Origin: Phanerodontia chrysosporium
Lineage: Eukaryota; Basidiomycota; Agaricomycetes; Polyporales; Phanerochaetaceae
Direction: 5' to 3'
Assembly (NCBI GenBank): GCA_001910725.1
Contig: MJGA01000010.1
Span: 682,001-746,000 of the forward strand
DNA length: 64,000 bases
The position numbers and the translations under genes are program-made. The notes under the pieces are model-generated. The model saw only the letters and a list, made by a program, of their open reading frames with translations, searched no databases and had not been told where the DNA came from. Of this stretch, positions 1-11,760 are shown piece after piece; the stretch's first letter is position 1; every line of letters starts with the position of its first letter.

Positions 1-485
1 GGCATCAGTACAAGTGGCAAGTGGTCGTCGCTCTTTGCTTGCAAGCCAACTAACCCCACTTCGGTACATGCAGGTGGACGTGGATCTGAAGATGAGAGCA
101 TCTGTACTGTAGGTCTTTCCCGTTCGGTACTCGCCCTGCATCCGCTATCTACATGATCAACTTGGTCAGAGTAGGAAAGAACAGTGAGTGGAATCCAGCT
201 TCATGATATAGGCGTGACTTAAGATGCTGTCACTACAGTGTACTATCGTGCGATCATAACAGCTGCCGTGATACCTTTGAACGGTATCCGGAGGGTAACA
301 GTGCTCAACGTACTCACTCGAATCCATCGTGACATCGTCCGCGTCTGGAATCTGACCATAAGTCTTTGTCCCCTGCGGCCAATCTCATATTCTGACATGC
401 CCGTAGGATCCTGAAAAGGTGCAGAACAACAACGTCGAGATGGATCAGCCTGCTTACTCAGAGCCAGATTCTACTTGGGGCCAAC
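1..485. other. Upstream region, no gene seen
   Basis: No reading frame with support on either strand and no repeat shared with the rest of the window. It probably holds the promoter and 5' leader of the small gene that starts at 486, but no clear TATA box was identified. Confidence 0.4.
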
Positions 486-1850
486 ATGCGAGATCTGGTT
501 CGTAAATGCTTCGTTGAACCCATGATCAGTCCAGTCTTGGATGGTCGCCATGCAAAGGGCTCCGAAGGTTCGGCGGCCAAGGTAATCGACACGATTATAT
601 CCGGTGCTATGAATCCGGCCCAGCTCGTAGTGCCCCTGGTCACCGAGGCTGCCAAATTCCTGGACAGCGTGGTCGTAGATACCCCGGCCATAGTCCGTGT
701 GCTTATGGCATACATCGCCAGTAAGTGCGCCAGCATGCCATGCGTTCCGTAGCTAACGCCTCTCTAGACCTTACCCTGACTCTGGAGACGTTGTATTGGA
801 CAGCGCGGGCGCACAGGATCGAGCAGATCTCACGAGACAATATTCTGGATGTCACGGATGTGACGGTGTCGCCCTATTTTTCGCCGATTTTTGGCCATTT
901 TCCTCGATTAATCCAACGGGCGAGCAGCCCTCGCGCCGTCTGGAGTCCTAGCCGCCCACACTCAGCGCCTGGCCATTCAGCGCCAGCGCCCTGATGGCGC
1001 ATCACCCCTAGACGCCAGCGCATCCCGCTGCGCGCTCAGACACTGCCCGGATCACCGGTCTGCCCTGCAACCGGTTCCCCGGATCGCCGAGGAGGCACTG
1101 TCATCCCTGATGACTCCCCTCGCCGAGACACGCCGAGCTGATCAGCCTGATGACACAGCCTCGGCCCGACGCAGCCTCGAAACACTGCCAGCTGACACAG
1201 CCTCGTGACATAGCCCCCGCACAGCCTCGCCGCGCAGCCCGCGTCGCAGCCTCGCTGGCTATGCTAAGCACTGCCCATCAGCTTAGGTAATCGTACAGCC
1301 TGCCCTGAACTCCTGTAGTATATATAGGTAGCACCTCTCGCTCCTGTCCGTCATCTCGACCTCTTGGTCAATACGGACAGGTAAGCCCTCGCTTGTATAG
1401 TAGAATAGTCTGCTAATGTTAACTTGGTCAATACGGACAGTTGCACAAACCGTTCGTCGCCGCGTGACCCGCTCCGCTGCGCCATCTCGTCGACCTCCCC
1501 ATTCGTGCTCCCTCGTGTAGCGTTGAGCCTTCGCTCCGCGACACTGGATGCCTTCAAAGCATATTGTCATTCGCCGCAGATGCCGCGAGTTCGAGAGAAG
1601 ATTACAGACTATATCGGGGACGAAAATGTGAGACTGACTGATCCTTGTGGGCCTTGTCATCTGCTGATACTTCACGCCTTTTCAGGTCTTGCAGGCTTGG
1701 AAGCGTGACAAAGCTATGGCAGAGATAACCGACATCACTGAGAAGCTGCGATTTGTGCGTATGAAAGTGAACGCCGTGATTCAACATCTCGCACTGATAC
1801 CATTGTTACAGGACCCCGCGAACATCTTCAGACCGGTCTCTGTGGCTTGA
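486..1850 (+). pseudogene. Small helical host protein, split by a solo LTR
   Basis: Four exons can be built: 486-720, 768-849 joined to 1549-1627 once the LTR and one target duplication are removed, 1686-1754 and 1812-1850 (TGA). Introns at 721-767, 1628-1685 and 1755-1811 are 47-58 nt with GT-AG ends, and all phases agree. The predicted protein is about 155 residues, helical, with no signal peptide or catalytic motif. It resembles uncharacterised fungal proteins that sit beside G-domain genes, as here, where a GTPase starts 236 bp downstream; that likeness is from memory. The LTR brings in stops (frame closes at 994), so this allele is probably null. The start ATG at 486 is the first in frame, but an upstream exon cannot be excluded. 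Confidence 0.6.
850..1543 (+). repeat. Family A solo LTR
   Basis: A 694-bp LTR with TGTC...GACA ends and the 5-bp duplication CTGGA at 845-849 and 1544-1548. TATA-like sequence lies near 1319 and the predicted RNA start ATCTCGACCT at 1352. An 18-bp repeat, CTTGGTCAATACGGACAG, ends at 1380 and again at 1440. No internal region remains, so it is the product of LTR-LTR recombination. Confidence 0.92.
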
Positions 1851-3331
1851 CATGGGTGTTTGCCTCTCTGGCTCACGACAGACAAGGTGTACCCGTATAG
1901 TGAATGCCATGTACCTTGCACAAATCGTATCATTTGCTGAAAATACTTGAGTATGACTGTGAGAACGATCTATCAATATGTACCTGACATCAGCCGCCGG
2001 GCTGGCCTCCAAACTCTACTTGCGCAGGCATTGGTGTTGACAACTCACCCTCACGTCGTATCGACTAGCTGCTCCTGTGTCCAGTTATGGCGGACATCAA
2101 GCGCTTCCGACTGCTAATTATTGGCAAAACCGGGTGCGGGAAGACGACGATTCTCTCTAAAGTACGTGTAACCTTCGCCACAGACGTGCACAATAGGCTG
2201 CACGCCGCTGACCTGGCTGGTCCTTTAGCTTTGCGGTGAGGATGTGGTACGTTCTAGGCGCAGCCCTTGTACTATACATCCTAAGCATGTCTAGGCGGAT
2301 GCACCGAGCACACACGTGAGCAACTGACTGTCGACGCTAGCGTACCTGGCGTGCTGACCGTTTGTGTGATGCAGAAAGCCGGCAAGCACGACATAGAGCG
2401 AGAGCTCGACTTCCGTACGAATGATAAGCTTGTCGCGCACAACTCGGAGGGTTTCGAGGCTGGGACGGAAACTCAATACGATGTCGTGTCTGAGTTCATT
2501 CAGAGACGGGCAGCGCTGCAAGATGTTAACAAGCGGCTCCATATGGTCTGGTACGCAATCTGATAGACCCACACGTGGCAACGATGTTTGACACATTTCC
2601 AGGTACTGCGTAGAGACAAACTCACGCCCTGTACAAAGTGCAGAGAGTCGCTTCTTTGGAGAACAGCGACAAGGTCTGTAGCCTCAGCGATCAACTGATG
2701 ACGGTGGTGCTGACGCACTGTCGCGCAGTTCCTGTAATCGCCATCTTCACCAAGTTCGATAACTACGTTGAGGACCTGGTTCAGCAACTCCAAGACGAAG
2801 CGGAAGATGCAGGCATCTCCACCTCCCTCGCTGAGTTAGACAAGCTTGCCGCACAGAAGGCAGAAGAGAGCTTCAATGACAACTATCGCTCACAGCTGAT
2901 GGGTCTACCTTATCCGCCTCAAGCGGTCGTTACCCTCTCACGTAGTGTGTTCGCGCGTCTTGCGATTTCTTGGGCTACTGACTGTCATTTCTGACAGTAC
3001 ACGAGTCAACACCGCAAGACTCTCGCCTCACCGAGCTTGTGCGGCAGACCTTGGCGGCACTCATTCCCACGGATGACTCTAAGATGTCGCGTGAAAGACG
3101 CCTCGAGCAGGAACAACTGAGGAAGCTCTTCGTAACTGCGCAGGCAGCTGACCTGTCAGTGAAGGTTGAACATGCAATTGCGTACGTACGCTACCGGTAT
3201 TGATAGATCTAGCGACTGACATTTGTCATCAACTGTAGAACGTCTATGCGAAGTGAGTCTGTCTGACAGAGCCTAAGCATTTCATGGTAGTCACAAGTCG
3301 CCTTTTAGTTGGATACTCTGCCTTGGACAGA

Positions 3332-4025
3332 TGTCGCGGAGCAGGGGCTCAACGCTACACGAGGGAGGACAGATGGGGACGACGACGACTAGGCGCAGCG
3401 GAGCGAATCACGCGGCGACGAACAAACTTGCGCAGCTGTCCGTATTGACCAAGATACATTAGTATGCTATGCTACTATACAAACTGAGGCTTACCTGTCC
3501 GTATTGACCAAGAGGTCGAGATGACGGACAGGAGCGAGGGGAGCTACCCTTATATACTACAGTACTCTAGGGCAGGCTGTACGATTACCTAAGCTGATGG
3601 GCAGTGCTTGGCATAGCCAGCGAGGCTGCGACGCGGGCTGTGCGGCGAGGCTGTGCGGGGGCTATGTCACAAGGCTGTGTCAGCTGGCAGTGTCTCGAGG
3701 CTGCGTCGGGCCGAGGCTGTGTCATCAGGCTGATCAGCTCGGCGTGTCTCGGCGAGGGGAGTCATCAGGGATGACAGTGCCTCCTCGGCGATCCGGGGAA
3801 CCGGTTGCAGGGCAGACCGGTGATCCGGGCAGTGTCTGAGCGCGCGGCGGGATGCGCTGGCGTCTAGGGGTGATGCGCCATCAGGGCGCTGGCGCTGCGT
3901 GGCCAGGCGCTGAGCGTGGGCGGCTAGGACTCCGGACGGCGCGAGGGCTGCTCGCCCGTTGGATTAATCGAGGAAAATAGTCAAAAATTGGCGAAAAATA
4001 GGGCAGCACCGTCACATCCGTGACA
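3332..4025 (-). repeat. 3' LTR of A2
   Basis: 694 bp, ending next to the polypurine tract of pol. Compared with the partner LTR at 11067-11760 it is almost identical except for a block around the TATA box and upstream U3, where the two match different family members. Confidence 0.92.
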
Positions 4026-4063
4026 TTACCCCCCTCCTAAAACCGAGCGTCCTCGCGAGGTCG

Positions 4064-7000
4064 TTAGAGGTGACGCCCCTCCTCCCAATCGAGATCGGCC
4101 TTAGCGCGATCGGAGGCAGGAAGGAGAGAGACGTCGACTTCGGTGACGAACGGGCGGAAAGAGGCGGCGAGGGCTTCGAAGGCGGTGGCAGCGAGCTTGC
4201 GGGGCGCTTCCGGATTTTCGCGATGGAACTTGTTGACCAGGGCCTTGGCGTGCTTGAGGTTGTCTGCCTTCTCCCACGTGTCGCCGGCTTGGCCGTAGCC
4301 TTTCCAGCGGACCTTGTACTGCAGTTGGCGGCGATATATGCGGCTGTCGAGGACTTTCTCGACGACGTATTCTTCTTCGCCGGCAACCTTGACAGGTTTG
4401 GGAGGCAGAGGCTTCTCGACGCCCTGATCGTGCCACGGGCTGAGACGGTTGACATGGAAAACCGGGTGGATTTTCAGCCAGCTCGGGAGCTCGAGCCGAT
4501 AGTCCAGATCGCCGATCTTTTCCAGAACCTTAAACGGACCCAGCTGGCGGGGGCCGAGCTTGGGCGAGGGCTGATCGATGCTGAGGTCCTTCGTGCTGAG
4601 CCAAACCTGATCGCCGACTTTGAAGGAGTGGGCGCGTTTCTTCGCGGCCTCGTACTCTTCTTTCATGCGAGCCTTGGTAAGGCGCAAGGCAGCTTCGGCC
4701 TCTTTGCGAACGTGAGCCATGCGGTCCAGGCGCTCGTCGAGGGCGGGAACATTGGTGTGTTTGCCGGCCGGGATCGTGAAGTCCGGTGTGTATCCGTAAA
4801 CAATCTCGAAGGGCGTGCGCTCGGTAGCACTGGACACGTGCGAGTTCAGGGTAAACTCGGCCATTGGGAGCCAATCGACCCAGTCGTCTTGGCGCTGGGA
4901 GACGAAGAGACGCAGGAATTTCTCGACTTCCTGGTTCTTGCGCTCGACCTTGCCGTTGCCTTCTGGGTGATATGCCGTGGTAAGACCAGTAGCGATGCCG
5001 AGGCGCTTGTACAGCGCTCGCATGTACTGGGCTGCAAACTGGGGTCCGCGATCGGAGAAGATCTTGCGTGGGAGGCCGTGGAGGCGGAAGATGTCCGTGT
5101 AGTGGACGTCGCCCATGCCGGCAGCGGTGATCGTCGAGTCGACCGGCACGAGGTGGCACTGATCCGAATAGTGGTCCACGTAGACCGCGATCGAGTCCTT
5201 CTTGGTCTTGGCGTCACGTGGGAGTTGCGTGATGAGATCCACGCCGACGTGTTCCCAAGGCCCTGAAGGGACGTCGTGGGGCTGTAGGGTGGCCTTCGGA
5301 TGCGGGGCGGACTTGTACCGCTGGCATTGGTCGCAGCCGAGCACGTAGCGGCTAACGTCGGCGGAGATGCGCGGCCACCAATAGTACCGAGAGACCAACT
5401 CGAGGGTGGTGTGCTTCCCAGGGTGTCCGGCAGTCGGCGCGTCGTGGCAAGACTTGATGACGTCGTTGCGCAGCGCGGCACTGTTCGGCACGTAGACTTT
5501 CCCATGGTAGTACAGAAGGCCGTTGTCTTCTTCCCATTCGAGAACGCCGTTGCGCAGCTTGCGGGGCCCCTTGGTCCGGAGAACCTGCAGAGCGTCTGCG
5601 ACTTCCTTTTCCTTTTCGGAGCAGTCGCGAATGCGCTTCTCGAGGGGGGAGGGGTTTGCGAGAGCTACCGTGGCGGCTATCTTAAACAGCTCTGGCTTCA
5701 ATACTATCTGCGAGCGGTTGTCCTCTTCGTCAGAGACATGCAGCGAGGAAGGCCGGGAGAGCGGGTCGGCGAGGAGATGCGTCTTGCCGGGGCGATGGAT
5801 AATGCGGAAATCGTACTCGGCGAGGTAGGAGGCCCAGCGGGCTTGTCGCCGCGTGAGATTCTGCGCAGTCTTCCAGTACTGAAGATTCTGATGATCGGTC
5901 CAGATCTCAAAAGGCTCCGGGAGACCTTCGAGGAACTGGCGCCAGTCCTTGAGAGCTTCAATGATTGCAAGCATCTCACGGTCCCAGATCTCGTAGTTCC
6001 GCTCGGCGGGGCTCATGGTTTGCGAGCGATACGCAATTGGATGCCAGAGACCATCTTCAGGGTTGCGTTGGGCTATGACTCCTCCAGTGGCGTAGCCAGA
6101 GGCATCGGTCTCGACGCGAGTTGGCCGATCAATGCTCCACATGGCGAGCACGGGCTGAGTCGTGAAAGCGCGCTTGAGCGTCTCGAAGGCTTCTGCCTGT
6201 GCGGGACCCCAATTAAACGGAGTATCCTTCTTCGTCAGATCGTGCAGCGGGCGGCAGATCTTTGAGAAGTCTTTGATGAAACGGCGATAGAAGTTGGCGA
6301 ACCCGACAAAGCCTCGTACGTCTTTGAGGTTCTTCGGGGTCGGCCACTCGGCTACTGCCTTAACCTTGCCGGGGTCCATGCCGACTTGTCCTTCGCTGAT
6401 GAGGAGCCCAAGATACTCGATCTCTGAGCGCTCGAACTCGCACTTCTCGGGCCGAAGGTACAGATCGTACTTGGCGAGGCGTGCCAGGACCTCGTGAACA
6501 ATCTTCCGATGCGAAGCGAGATCGTTCGACCAGATGAGGATGTCATCGAGGTAGACTGCGACCTTGCTCTCGGCGATGAGATCGGCGAAGATGTGGTTCA
6601 TGAGGGCCTGGAACGTAGCGGGGCTGTTGCACAGACCGAAGTACATGACTCTGGGCTCGAAGAGACCACGGTTGGTGACGAAGGCGGCTTTCCACTCGTC
6701 ACCTTCCTTAATCCGGATGTTGTTGTAGCCCCAACGGACGTCGAACTTGGTGAAGATCTTAGCGCCCTGGAGCTTCCCGATGATGTCGGAGGCAAGCGGA
6801 AGGGGGTAGCGATTCTTCACGGTGATGTCGTTGAGCTTGCGGTAATCCTGAATGAACCGGAGCTTGCCGTCCTTTTTCTTGATGAAGAAGACAGGGGAAG
6901 CGATCGGAGACTTGCTGGGGACGATATAGCCCTTGGCGAGTGCGTCGTCGATGAACCGCTGTAGTTCTTCATTCTCGATCGGGGACATGGGATAAACCTT

Positions 7001-7825
7001 CGATTTGATCGAGGCCAGGGCGTCCGGGACGAGATCTATCGCGTGATCCCAGGGCTGATGCTTCGGAAGGCGGTGCGATTCCTCTTCAGAGAACACCTTC
7101 TTGTGTCGGTGGTACTCCTTGGGGACCAGCTCTTCGAACGTCTTGGCGTACTTCTCGCGATTGGCTTCGACAGCGATCGCTTGCGAGTAAGTGTAACCGG
7201 CGAGGATCCAGACTTCGTCCTTGGCGTCCTCGACAATGCCTGCTCGAAGCCATTCTCGGCGTTCGGAGCGATTAGCGTCAATCTGATGGATACCGAAAAC
7301 CGGGGTGTCCTCAGCTCTGCCGCGGAGCTGAAACTGGACATCACCCGTTTCCCAGTCGATGTTCGGATTCCATTTCTTGAGCCACGGAAGTCCGAGGATG
7401 ACGTTCTCGGGACCAATGTTCGTGACAAGAAACTCCTCCTTAAACGTGTATGAACCGACAGTCAGCTGGAGTCTGGCGCGATGCGTGATAGACCCTGCTT
7501 CGTTCCTAGTTCCGTCGATGTTGTACAGTGTGATTTCCCTTTTGAGCGGTACCGTGAGAATCTTGTGTTGCTTACAAAAATCCTCATGGATGAACAACGA
7601 AGTCGCACCGGAGTCAATCATTGCAGGCGTGCGAATAGTTTTATTGATCCCGGTGAGCTTTATTGGTACACGATAGTGATTCGAAAAGGGGTCTAATACT
7701 GATATGGTACATGAGCGGATGGTATCGGAAGCGTCCTGTGGTTCTACAGAAGGCGCCGGAGTTGAATCCGGGCTTGACGAAACGGGGACCGACGATGCGG
7801 CGTCACTCCGGCCCCTTAAGCAAAA
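4064..7825 (-). CDS. pol: A2 pol: protease, RT, RNase H, integrase, chromodomain
   Basis: The frame is open from the frameshift site near 7825 down to 4064; the first ATG is at 7621 and gives 1185 residues. Counted from that Met: protease DSGA at 3-6, RT active site YLDD near 357, RNase H DAS near 506, the integrase HHCC zinc site near 726-766, DDE residues near D795, D857 and E893, and a chromodomain near 1083-1135. The chromodomain places it among the chromoviruses, whose integrase is directed to marked chromatin. It is expressed as Gag-Pol through a -1 slip at GGGTTTT (7822-7828). No internal stop or frameshift is present, unlike the ORF1 and gag of the same copy. Confidence 0.93.
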   Translation of the reverse strand, partial: FCLRGRSDAASSVPVSSSPDSTPAPSVEPQDASDTIRSCTISVLDPFSNHYRVPIKLTGINKTIRTPAMIDSGATSLFIHEDFCKQHKILTVPLKREITLYNIDGTRNEAGSITHRARLQLTVGSYTFKEEFLVTNIGPENVILGLPWLKKWNPNIDWETGDVQFQLRGRAEDTPVFGIHQIDANRSERREWLRAGIVEDAKDEVWILAGYTYSQAIAVEANREKYAKTFEELVPKEYHRHKKVFSEEESHRLPKHQPWDHAIDLVPDALASIKSKVYPMSPIENEELQRFIDDALAKGYIVPSKSPIASPVFFIKKKDGKLRFIQDYRKLNDITVKNRYPLPLASDIIGKLQGAKIFTKFDVRWGYNNIRIKEGDEWKAAFVTNRGLFEPRVMYFGLCNSPATFQALMNHIFADLIAESKVAVYLDDILIWSNDLASHRKIVHEVLARLAKYDLYLRPEKCEFERSEIEYLGLLISEGQVGMDPGKVKAVAEWPTPKNLKDVRGFVGFANFYRRFIKDFSKICRPLHDLTKKDTPFNWGPAQAEAFETLKRAFTTQPVLAMWSIDRPTRVETDASGYATGGVIAQRNPEDGLWHPIAYRSQTMSPAERNYEIWDREMLAIIEALKDWRQFLEGLPEPFEIWTDHQNLQYWKTAQNLTRRQARWASYLAEYDFRIIHRPGKTHLLADPLSRPSSLHVSDEEDNRSQIVLKPELFKIAATVALANPSPLEKRIRDCSEKEKEVADALQVLRTKGPRKLRNGVLEWEEDNGLLYYHGKVYVPNSAALRNDVIKSCHDAPTAGHPGKHTTLELVSRYYWWPRISADVSRYVLGCDQCQRYKSAPHPKATLQPHDVPSGPWEHVGVDLITQLPRDAKTKKDSIAVYVDHYSDQCHLVPVDSTITAAGMGDVHYTDIFRLHGLPRKIFSDRGPQFAAQYMRALYKRLGIATGLTTAYHPEGNGKVERKNQEVEKFLRLFVSQRQDDWVDWLPMAEFTLNSHVSSATERTPFEIVYGYTPDFTIPAGKHTNVPALDERLDRMAHVRKEAEAALRLTKARMKEEYEAAKKRAHSFKVGDQVWLSTKDLSIDQPSPKLGPRQLGPFKVLEKIGDLDYRLELPSWLKIHPVFHVNRLSPWHDQGVEKPLPPKPVKVAGEEEYVVEKVLDSRIYRRQLQYKVRWKGYGQAGDTWEKADNLKHAKALVNKFHRENPEAPRKLAATAFEALAASFRPFVTEVDVSLLPASDRAKADLDWEEGRHL

Positions 7826-9766
7826 CCCCCGAGCTGCTTTTGTATCAGAGCCAGCTGATCACGGAGGGCGGCGATCGCGGCAGCTTGGTCGTCAGACGAG
7901 CTGCCAGAAGACGAGGAGGCCGGAGACGAGGAGTCCTGTGACGAGGTATCCGAAGACGAGGCGCGGACGGCGGCGGTAGCGGGGGCGGTTCTCGGCTTGC
8001 CCTCGAGGCGGGCACGACAGACGCGGGACCAGTGACCCTTCTTGCCGCAGTGGTTGCAAACCGAGTCGCGGTGCACGGGGTCCGTGGACTTGTGGGACTT
8101 CGAGCCGCAGACCTTGCAGCGGTCCTTCATGACGGCGTCGAACTGGTGTCGCGGATGTGACGGTGCTGCCCTATTTTTCGCCGATTTTTGGCTATTTTCC
8201 TCGATTAATCCAACGGGCGAGCAGCCCTCGCGCCGTCTGGAGTCCTAGCCGCCCACACTCAGCGCCTGGCCACTCAGCGCCAGCGCCCTGATGGCGCATC
8301 ACCCCTAGACGCCAGCGCATCCCGCTGCGCGCTCAGACACTGCCCGGATCACCGGTCTGCCTTGCAACCGGTTCCCCGGATCGCCGAAGTGGCACTGTCA
8401 TCCCTGATGACTCCCCTCGCCGAGACACGCCGAGCTGATCAGCCTGATGACACAGCCTCGGCCCGACGCAGCCTCGAGACACTGCCAGCTGACACAGCCT
8501 CGTGACATAGCCCCCGCACAGCCTCGCCGCGCAGCCCGCGTCGCAGCCTCGCTGGCTATGCCAAGCACTGCCCATCAGCTTAGGTAATCGTACAGCCTGC
8601 CCTAGAGTACTGTAGTATATAAGGGTAGCTCCCCTCGCTCCTGTCCGTCATCTCGACCTCTTGGTCAATACGGACAGGTAAGCCCGTTGTTTGTACATTA
8701 GTTACTAGTGCTAATACACCTTGGTCAATACGGACAGCTGCGCAAGTTTGTTCGTCGCCGCGTGATTCGCTCCGCTGCGCCTAGTCGTCGTCGTCCCCAT
8801 CCGTCCTCCCTCGTGTAGCGTTGAGCCCCTGCTCCGCGACAACTGGCGCTTGAGATCCGTGCCGGTGAGACCCTTAAACAGCTCGTCAATGTTCGCGGCG
8901 TCAATGTCCATCGCGTTCGGGTCGCGGAAGGCGCGCGCTGACGAGCTAGCCGGAGTCGAGGACGTCTTGCCTTGCTGTGCCAGGAGGTCTTGCGAGAGCT
9001 TGTCTTTCGACCGGTCGACGGCGAAACCTGCGTTCTTGAGCTCGTCGTACGTCTCGGGGCCTTTGCCGGTAGCGGGGTTGACCATGTACGAGATCCGTTC
9101 GAGGTAGTCCTTATTAAACTTCGTCCGTAGCCGGGCTGCCAGATCTTCCGGGGTGAGCTTCGTGCGGCCGGCGAGGGCTTGGAACTCCGCAAAGAACTCC
9201 GCGAACCGACGATTGCCTTGCGTGCACGCCTGTAGCTTGCTGAGGGCCTCGGCCTTCTCGTCCATAGGCTCGAACCGGTTCTTGAAAGCCTCCCAGAATT
9301 GGGTGCGGGAACCTCCGAACAACTGAGTGCCGTCTGCCGCTTGCTCGATGTACTGCCGTGCCCATTCGGCGGCTTCGTCCTGCATGAAGGAGAGGGCGCC
9401 AACGATCCACTTCTGGCCGTCTACCAAGATCTTGCCGGTGTTTGCGTCCCGCTCGAGGTTACCATTGACGTCGCGTTTGCCGAATTTCTCCGGCTGTCCA
9501 TCGGCGTAGATGCGATAGGCAGCGCGGAAGAGTCGGGCCGTGTCTGAACCCTTTCCTTTGAACGGCATGGGCTTCTCGACGAAGGGGAGCTCCTTGTTGG
9601 CATTGACCGTTGCGTTGACCGTTGTCCGATTGGCGCCAATAGTCTGGGCCAGAGTGTTAACCGTGTTTGTAAGCTGCGTCATGGCCTGGGCCATTTGCAG
9701 AAGGGCGGCAGAGACGGGGTCGGGAGGCGCCGGACCGGGCGGCGCTCCTCCGGGAGTGCTCGACAT
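7816..9766 (-). pseudogene. gag: A2 gag, interrupted by a solo LTR
   Basis: The N-terminal part runs from the ATG at 9766 to 8847 and the C-terminal zinc-knuckle part from 8141 to the stop at 7816. Between them lies an opposite-strand solo LTR with its ACTGG duplication. The intact homologue in A4 has 416 residues with the nucleic-acid-binding motif CNHCGKKGHWSRVC. Translation from the ATG would run into the LTR and stop near 8711, losing the zinc knuckle and the frameshift site. Gag would be the structural particle protein. Confidence 0.9.
8147..8841 (+). repeat. Family A solo LTR nested in A2 gag
   Basis: 695 bp, opposite in direction to its host, with ACTGG at 8142-8146 and 8842-8846. The end reads TGTCGCGG rather than TGTCACGG. 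It is younger than A2. Confidence 0.92.
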
Positions 9767-10189
9767 ATTGGGAGGACGGGGAGTATTGGCTCCTGAGTGA
9801 GCGCGGGAGAGGTTAAACGGGGAAGGAGCGGGTTCGTGGTCGGAGAGAGCAGAGCCGAGCGATGTCTCGGGAGACGAGTGGTGACTGCTATCCGGGGGAC
9901 TGTGGTCGGGAGTATTCGGAGTGGTGGCGGAAGCGCGGGCGAATTCTAGCCGCTGCGCGAAGCGAGGGTGCTCGATTTGGATCTCTCGAGTGCTCGGCGG
10001 GAGTTGTGGGGCTGGCGGAGTACTTTCTCGATGAGGGCAGGGCTGTTCGTCACAGACAACAAACCCCCAGTTTTCTCCTTGATCGACGAGGTGAGCGTCG
10101 CGGACTGTACGATCCTCGAGATTTCGCGCAAAGAAGTGCGGTTGATTCGAACAATCGGAATCCAGAGCGACACGAGATGTATTTATAAA

Positions 10190-10973
10190 CTATTCGAAAT
10201 ATCCAGCCCGGTACACGATGTCCAACTCTCCCACGATGCGGCGGAAGTTGCGCCTTAAACCGATGAACGAAATGTCACCAATCTGAGCTAGTCCAAGCTC
10301 GTATTGATGCCACTCCTTAAACGTGGTGGTGGGGGCGAGGCGGCTGAGCTCGGCGCGGATCTGTTGAAGGCGCTCGATTAGCTGGCAGACGCCGCGTGCG
10401 TGGTCGCTGTTCACGAGGTGGAAGAGGTCGACTTCCTCGACGGCCTTGAGACGCTTGATGGTCGCGTCGAGCTTAGGCGTGAAGATGCCGACGAGGTCGG
10501 TGGGGAATACTTGGGGATGTCGATGCCGATGGGCTTGCGGGCGATGGGCTCGTACGTCGGGGCGGCGCTGAGGCGCTCTGCCAGACTGAGCTTGGAGGAG
10601 GAGGCGGCTACGGCGGCCTGAGCTTCTTGCGCCTCGCGTTGGCGCTGCTCGCGGATGCGGTTGCCTACGCGCTGTTCGACCTCACGAGCTTCGCGGACGG
10701 CGGTCCAGTTGATGGAGGGAACGGAGGGCGGGGGCGTCGGGAGCGTGGAGACGTACTTGATGACCGCCTTGACTTTGCGGTCTGTCCACTTAACGGGGTT
10801 GCCGGCCTCACGACGACGTTGGAGGCGGTCGAAAATGCGCTGGGGGATGTGGTCTTTGAGGAGAGGTGCGTTCGGGGCGGAGAGGCCGCGCTTCGACGAA
10901 CGTCTTTCGGCACTGCAAATGCAAGCCTTAGCAACGTGTACGGAGTGAGCAGGCTGCTCGACTACGACGTACT
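10190..10973 (-). pseudogene. A2 ORF1, frameshifted
   Basis: Relative to the open 230-residue ORF1 of A4, this copy has lost one G in the run near 10500 and carries an altered stretch near 10860-10905, so the frame is broken into pieces (about 10665-10934 and 10190-10414). The predicted leader intron (10913-10972, minus GTACGT...CAG, 60 nt) and the split A+TG start are retained. The conserved C-terminal segment with F-K-E-W is still readable. Function unknown. Confidence 0.75.
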
Positions 10974-11066
10974 CGCTTTAATCGGAGGGGATAAACTTTT
11001 TTAAACGGTATTTGGGGGAGCGGTAGGGAAGGAATTGCCTAGGGCACCCAAGAGATCTCGACCTAA

Positions 11067-11760
11067 TGTCGCGGAGCAGGGGCTCAACGCTACACGAGGG
11101 AGGACAGATGGGGACGACGACGACTAGGCGCAGCGGAGCGAATCACGCGGCGACGAACAAACTTGCGCAGCTGTCCGTATTGACCAAGATACATTAGTAT
11201 GCTATGCTACTATACAAACTGAGGCTTACCTGTCCGTATTGACCAAGAGGTCGAGATGACGGACAGGAGTGAGGAGTGCTACTCTTATATACTACAGGAG
11301 TTCAGGGCAGGCTGTACGATTACATAAGCTGATGGGCAGTGCTCAGCATAGCCGACGAGGCTGCGACGCGGACTGCGCGGCGAGGCTGTGCTGGGGCTAT
11401 GTCACGAGGCTGTGTCAGCTGGCAGTGTCTCGAGGCTGCGTCGGGCCGAGGCTGTGTCATCAGGCTGATCAGCTCGGCGTGTCTCGGCGAGGGGAGTCAT
11501 CAGGGATGACGGTGCCTCCTCGGCGATCTGGGGAACCGGTTGCAAGGCAGACCGGTGATCCGGGCAGTGTCTGAGCGCGCGGCGGGATGCGCTGGCGTCT
11601 AGGGGTGATGCGCCATCAGGGCGCTGGCGCTGCGTGGCCAGGCGCTGAGCGTGGGCGGCTAGGACTCCGGACGGCGCGAGGGCTGCTCGCCCGTTGGATT
11701 AATCGAGGAAAATAGTCAAAAATTGGCGAAAAATAGGGCAGCACCGTCACATCCGTGACA
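11067..11760 (-). repeat. 5' LTR of A2
   Basis: 694 bp. The adjoining minus-strand leader TT+AGGTCGAGAT is the self-priming PBS. The block around the TATA box matches the solo LTR at 21673-22366 rather than its own partner at 3332-4025. Confidence 0.9.

Larger units (their letters stand above)
3332..11760 (-). mobile_element. Full-length family A Ty3/gypsy chromovirus (copy A2)
   Basis: 8429 bp on the minus strand, flanked by ACAGA at 3327-3331 and 11761-11765. Order from its 5' end: LTR 11067-11760, PBS, disrupted ORF1, gag, pol, polypurine tract (minus AGGAGGGGGGTAA), LTR 3332-4025. It carries a later solo-LTR insertion in gag (8147-8841). Pol is intact but ORF1 and gag are not, so it is unlikely to be autonomous now. 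Confidence 0.92.

Noticed and set aside
3597..3839. An open frame of 80 codons in family A LTRs, recurring at 8333, 11269, 21875, 28200 and 35211
   Set aside because: It lies in U3, upstream of the predicted transcript, and recurs only because the LTR recurs.
4070..5266. Long plus-strand frames opposite pol (also 28673-29332 and 5300-6265)
   Set aside because: They are antisense shadows of the pol coding sequence in GC-rich DNA and have no motif of their own.
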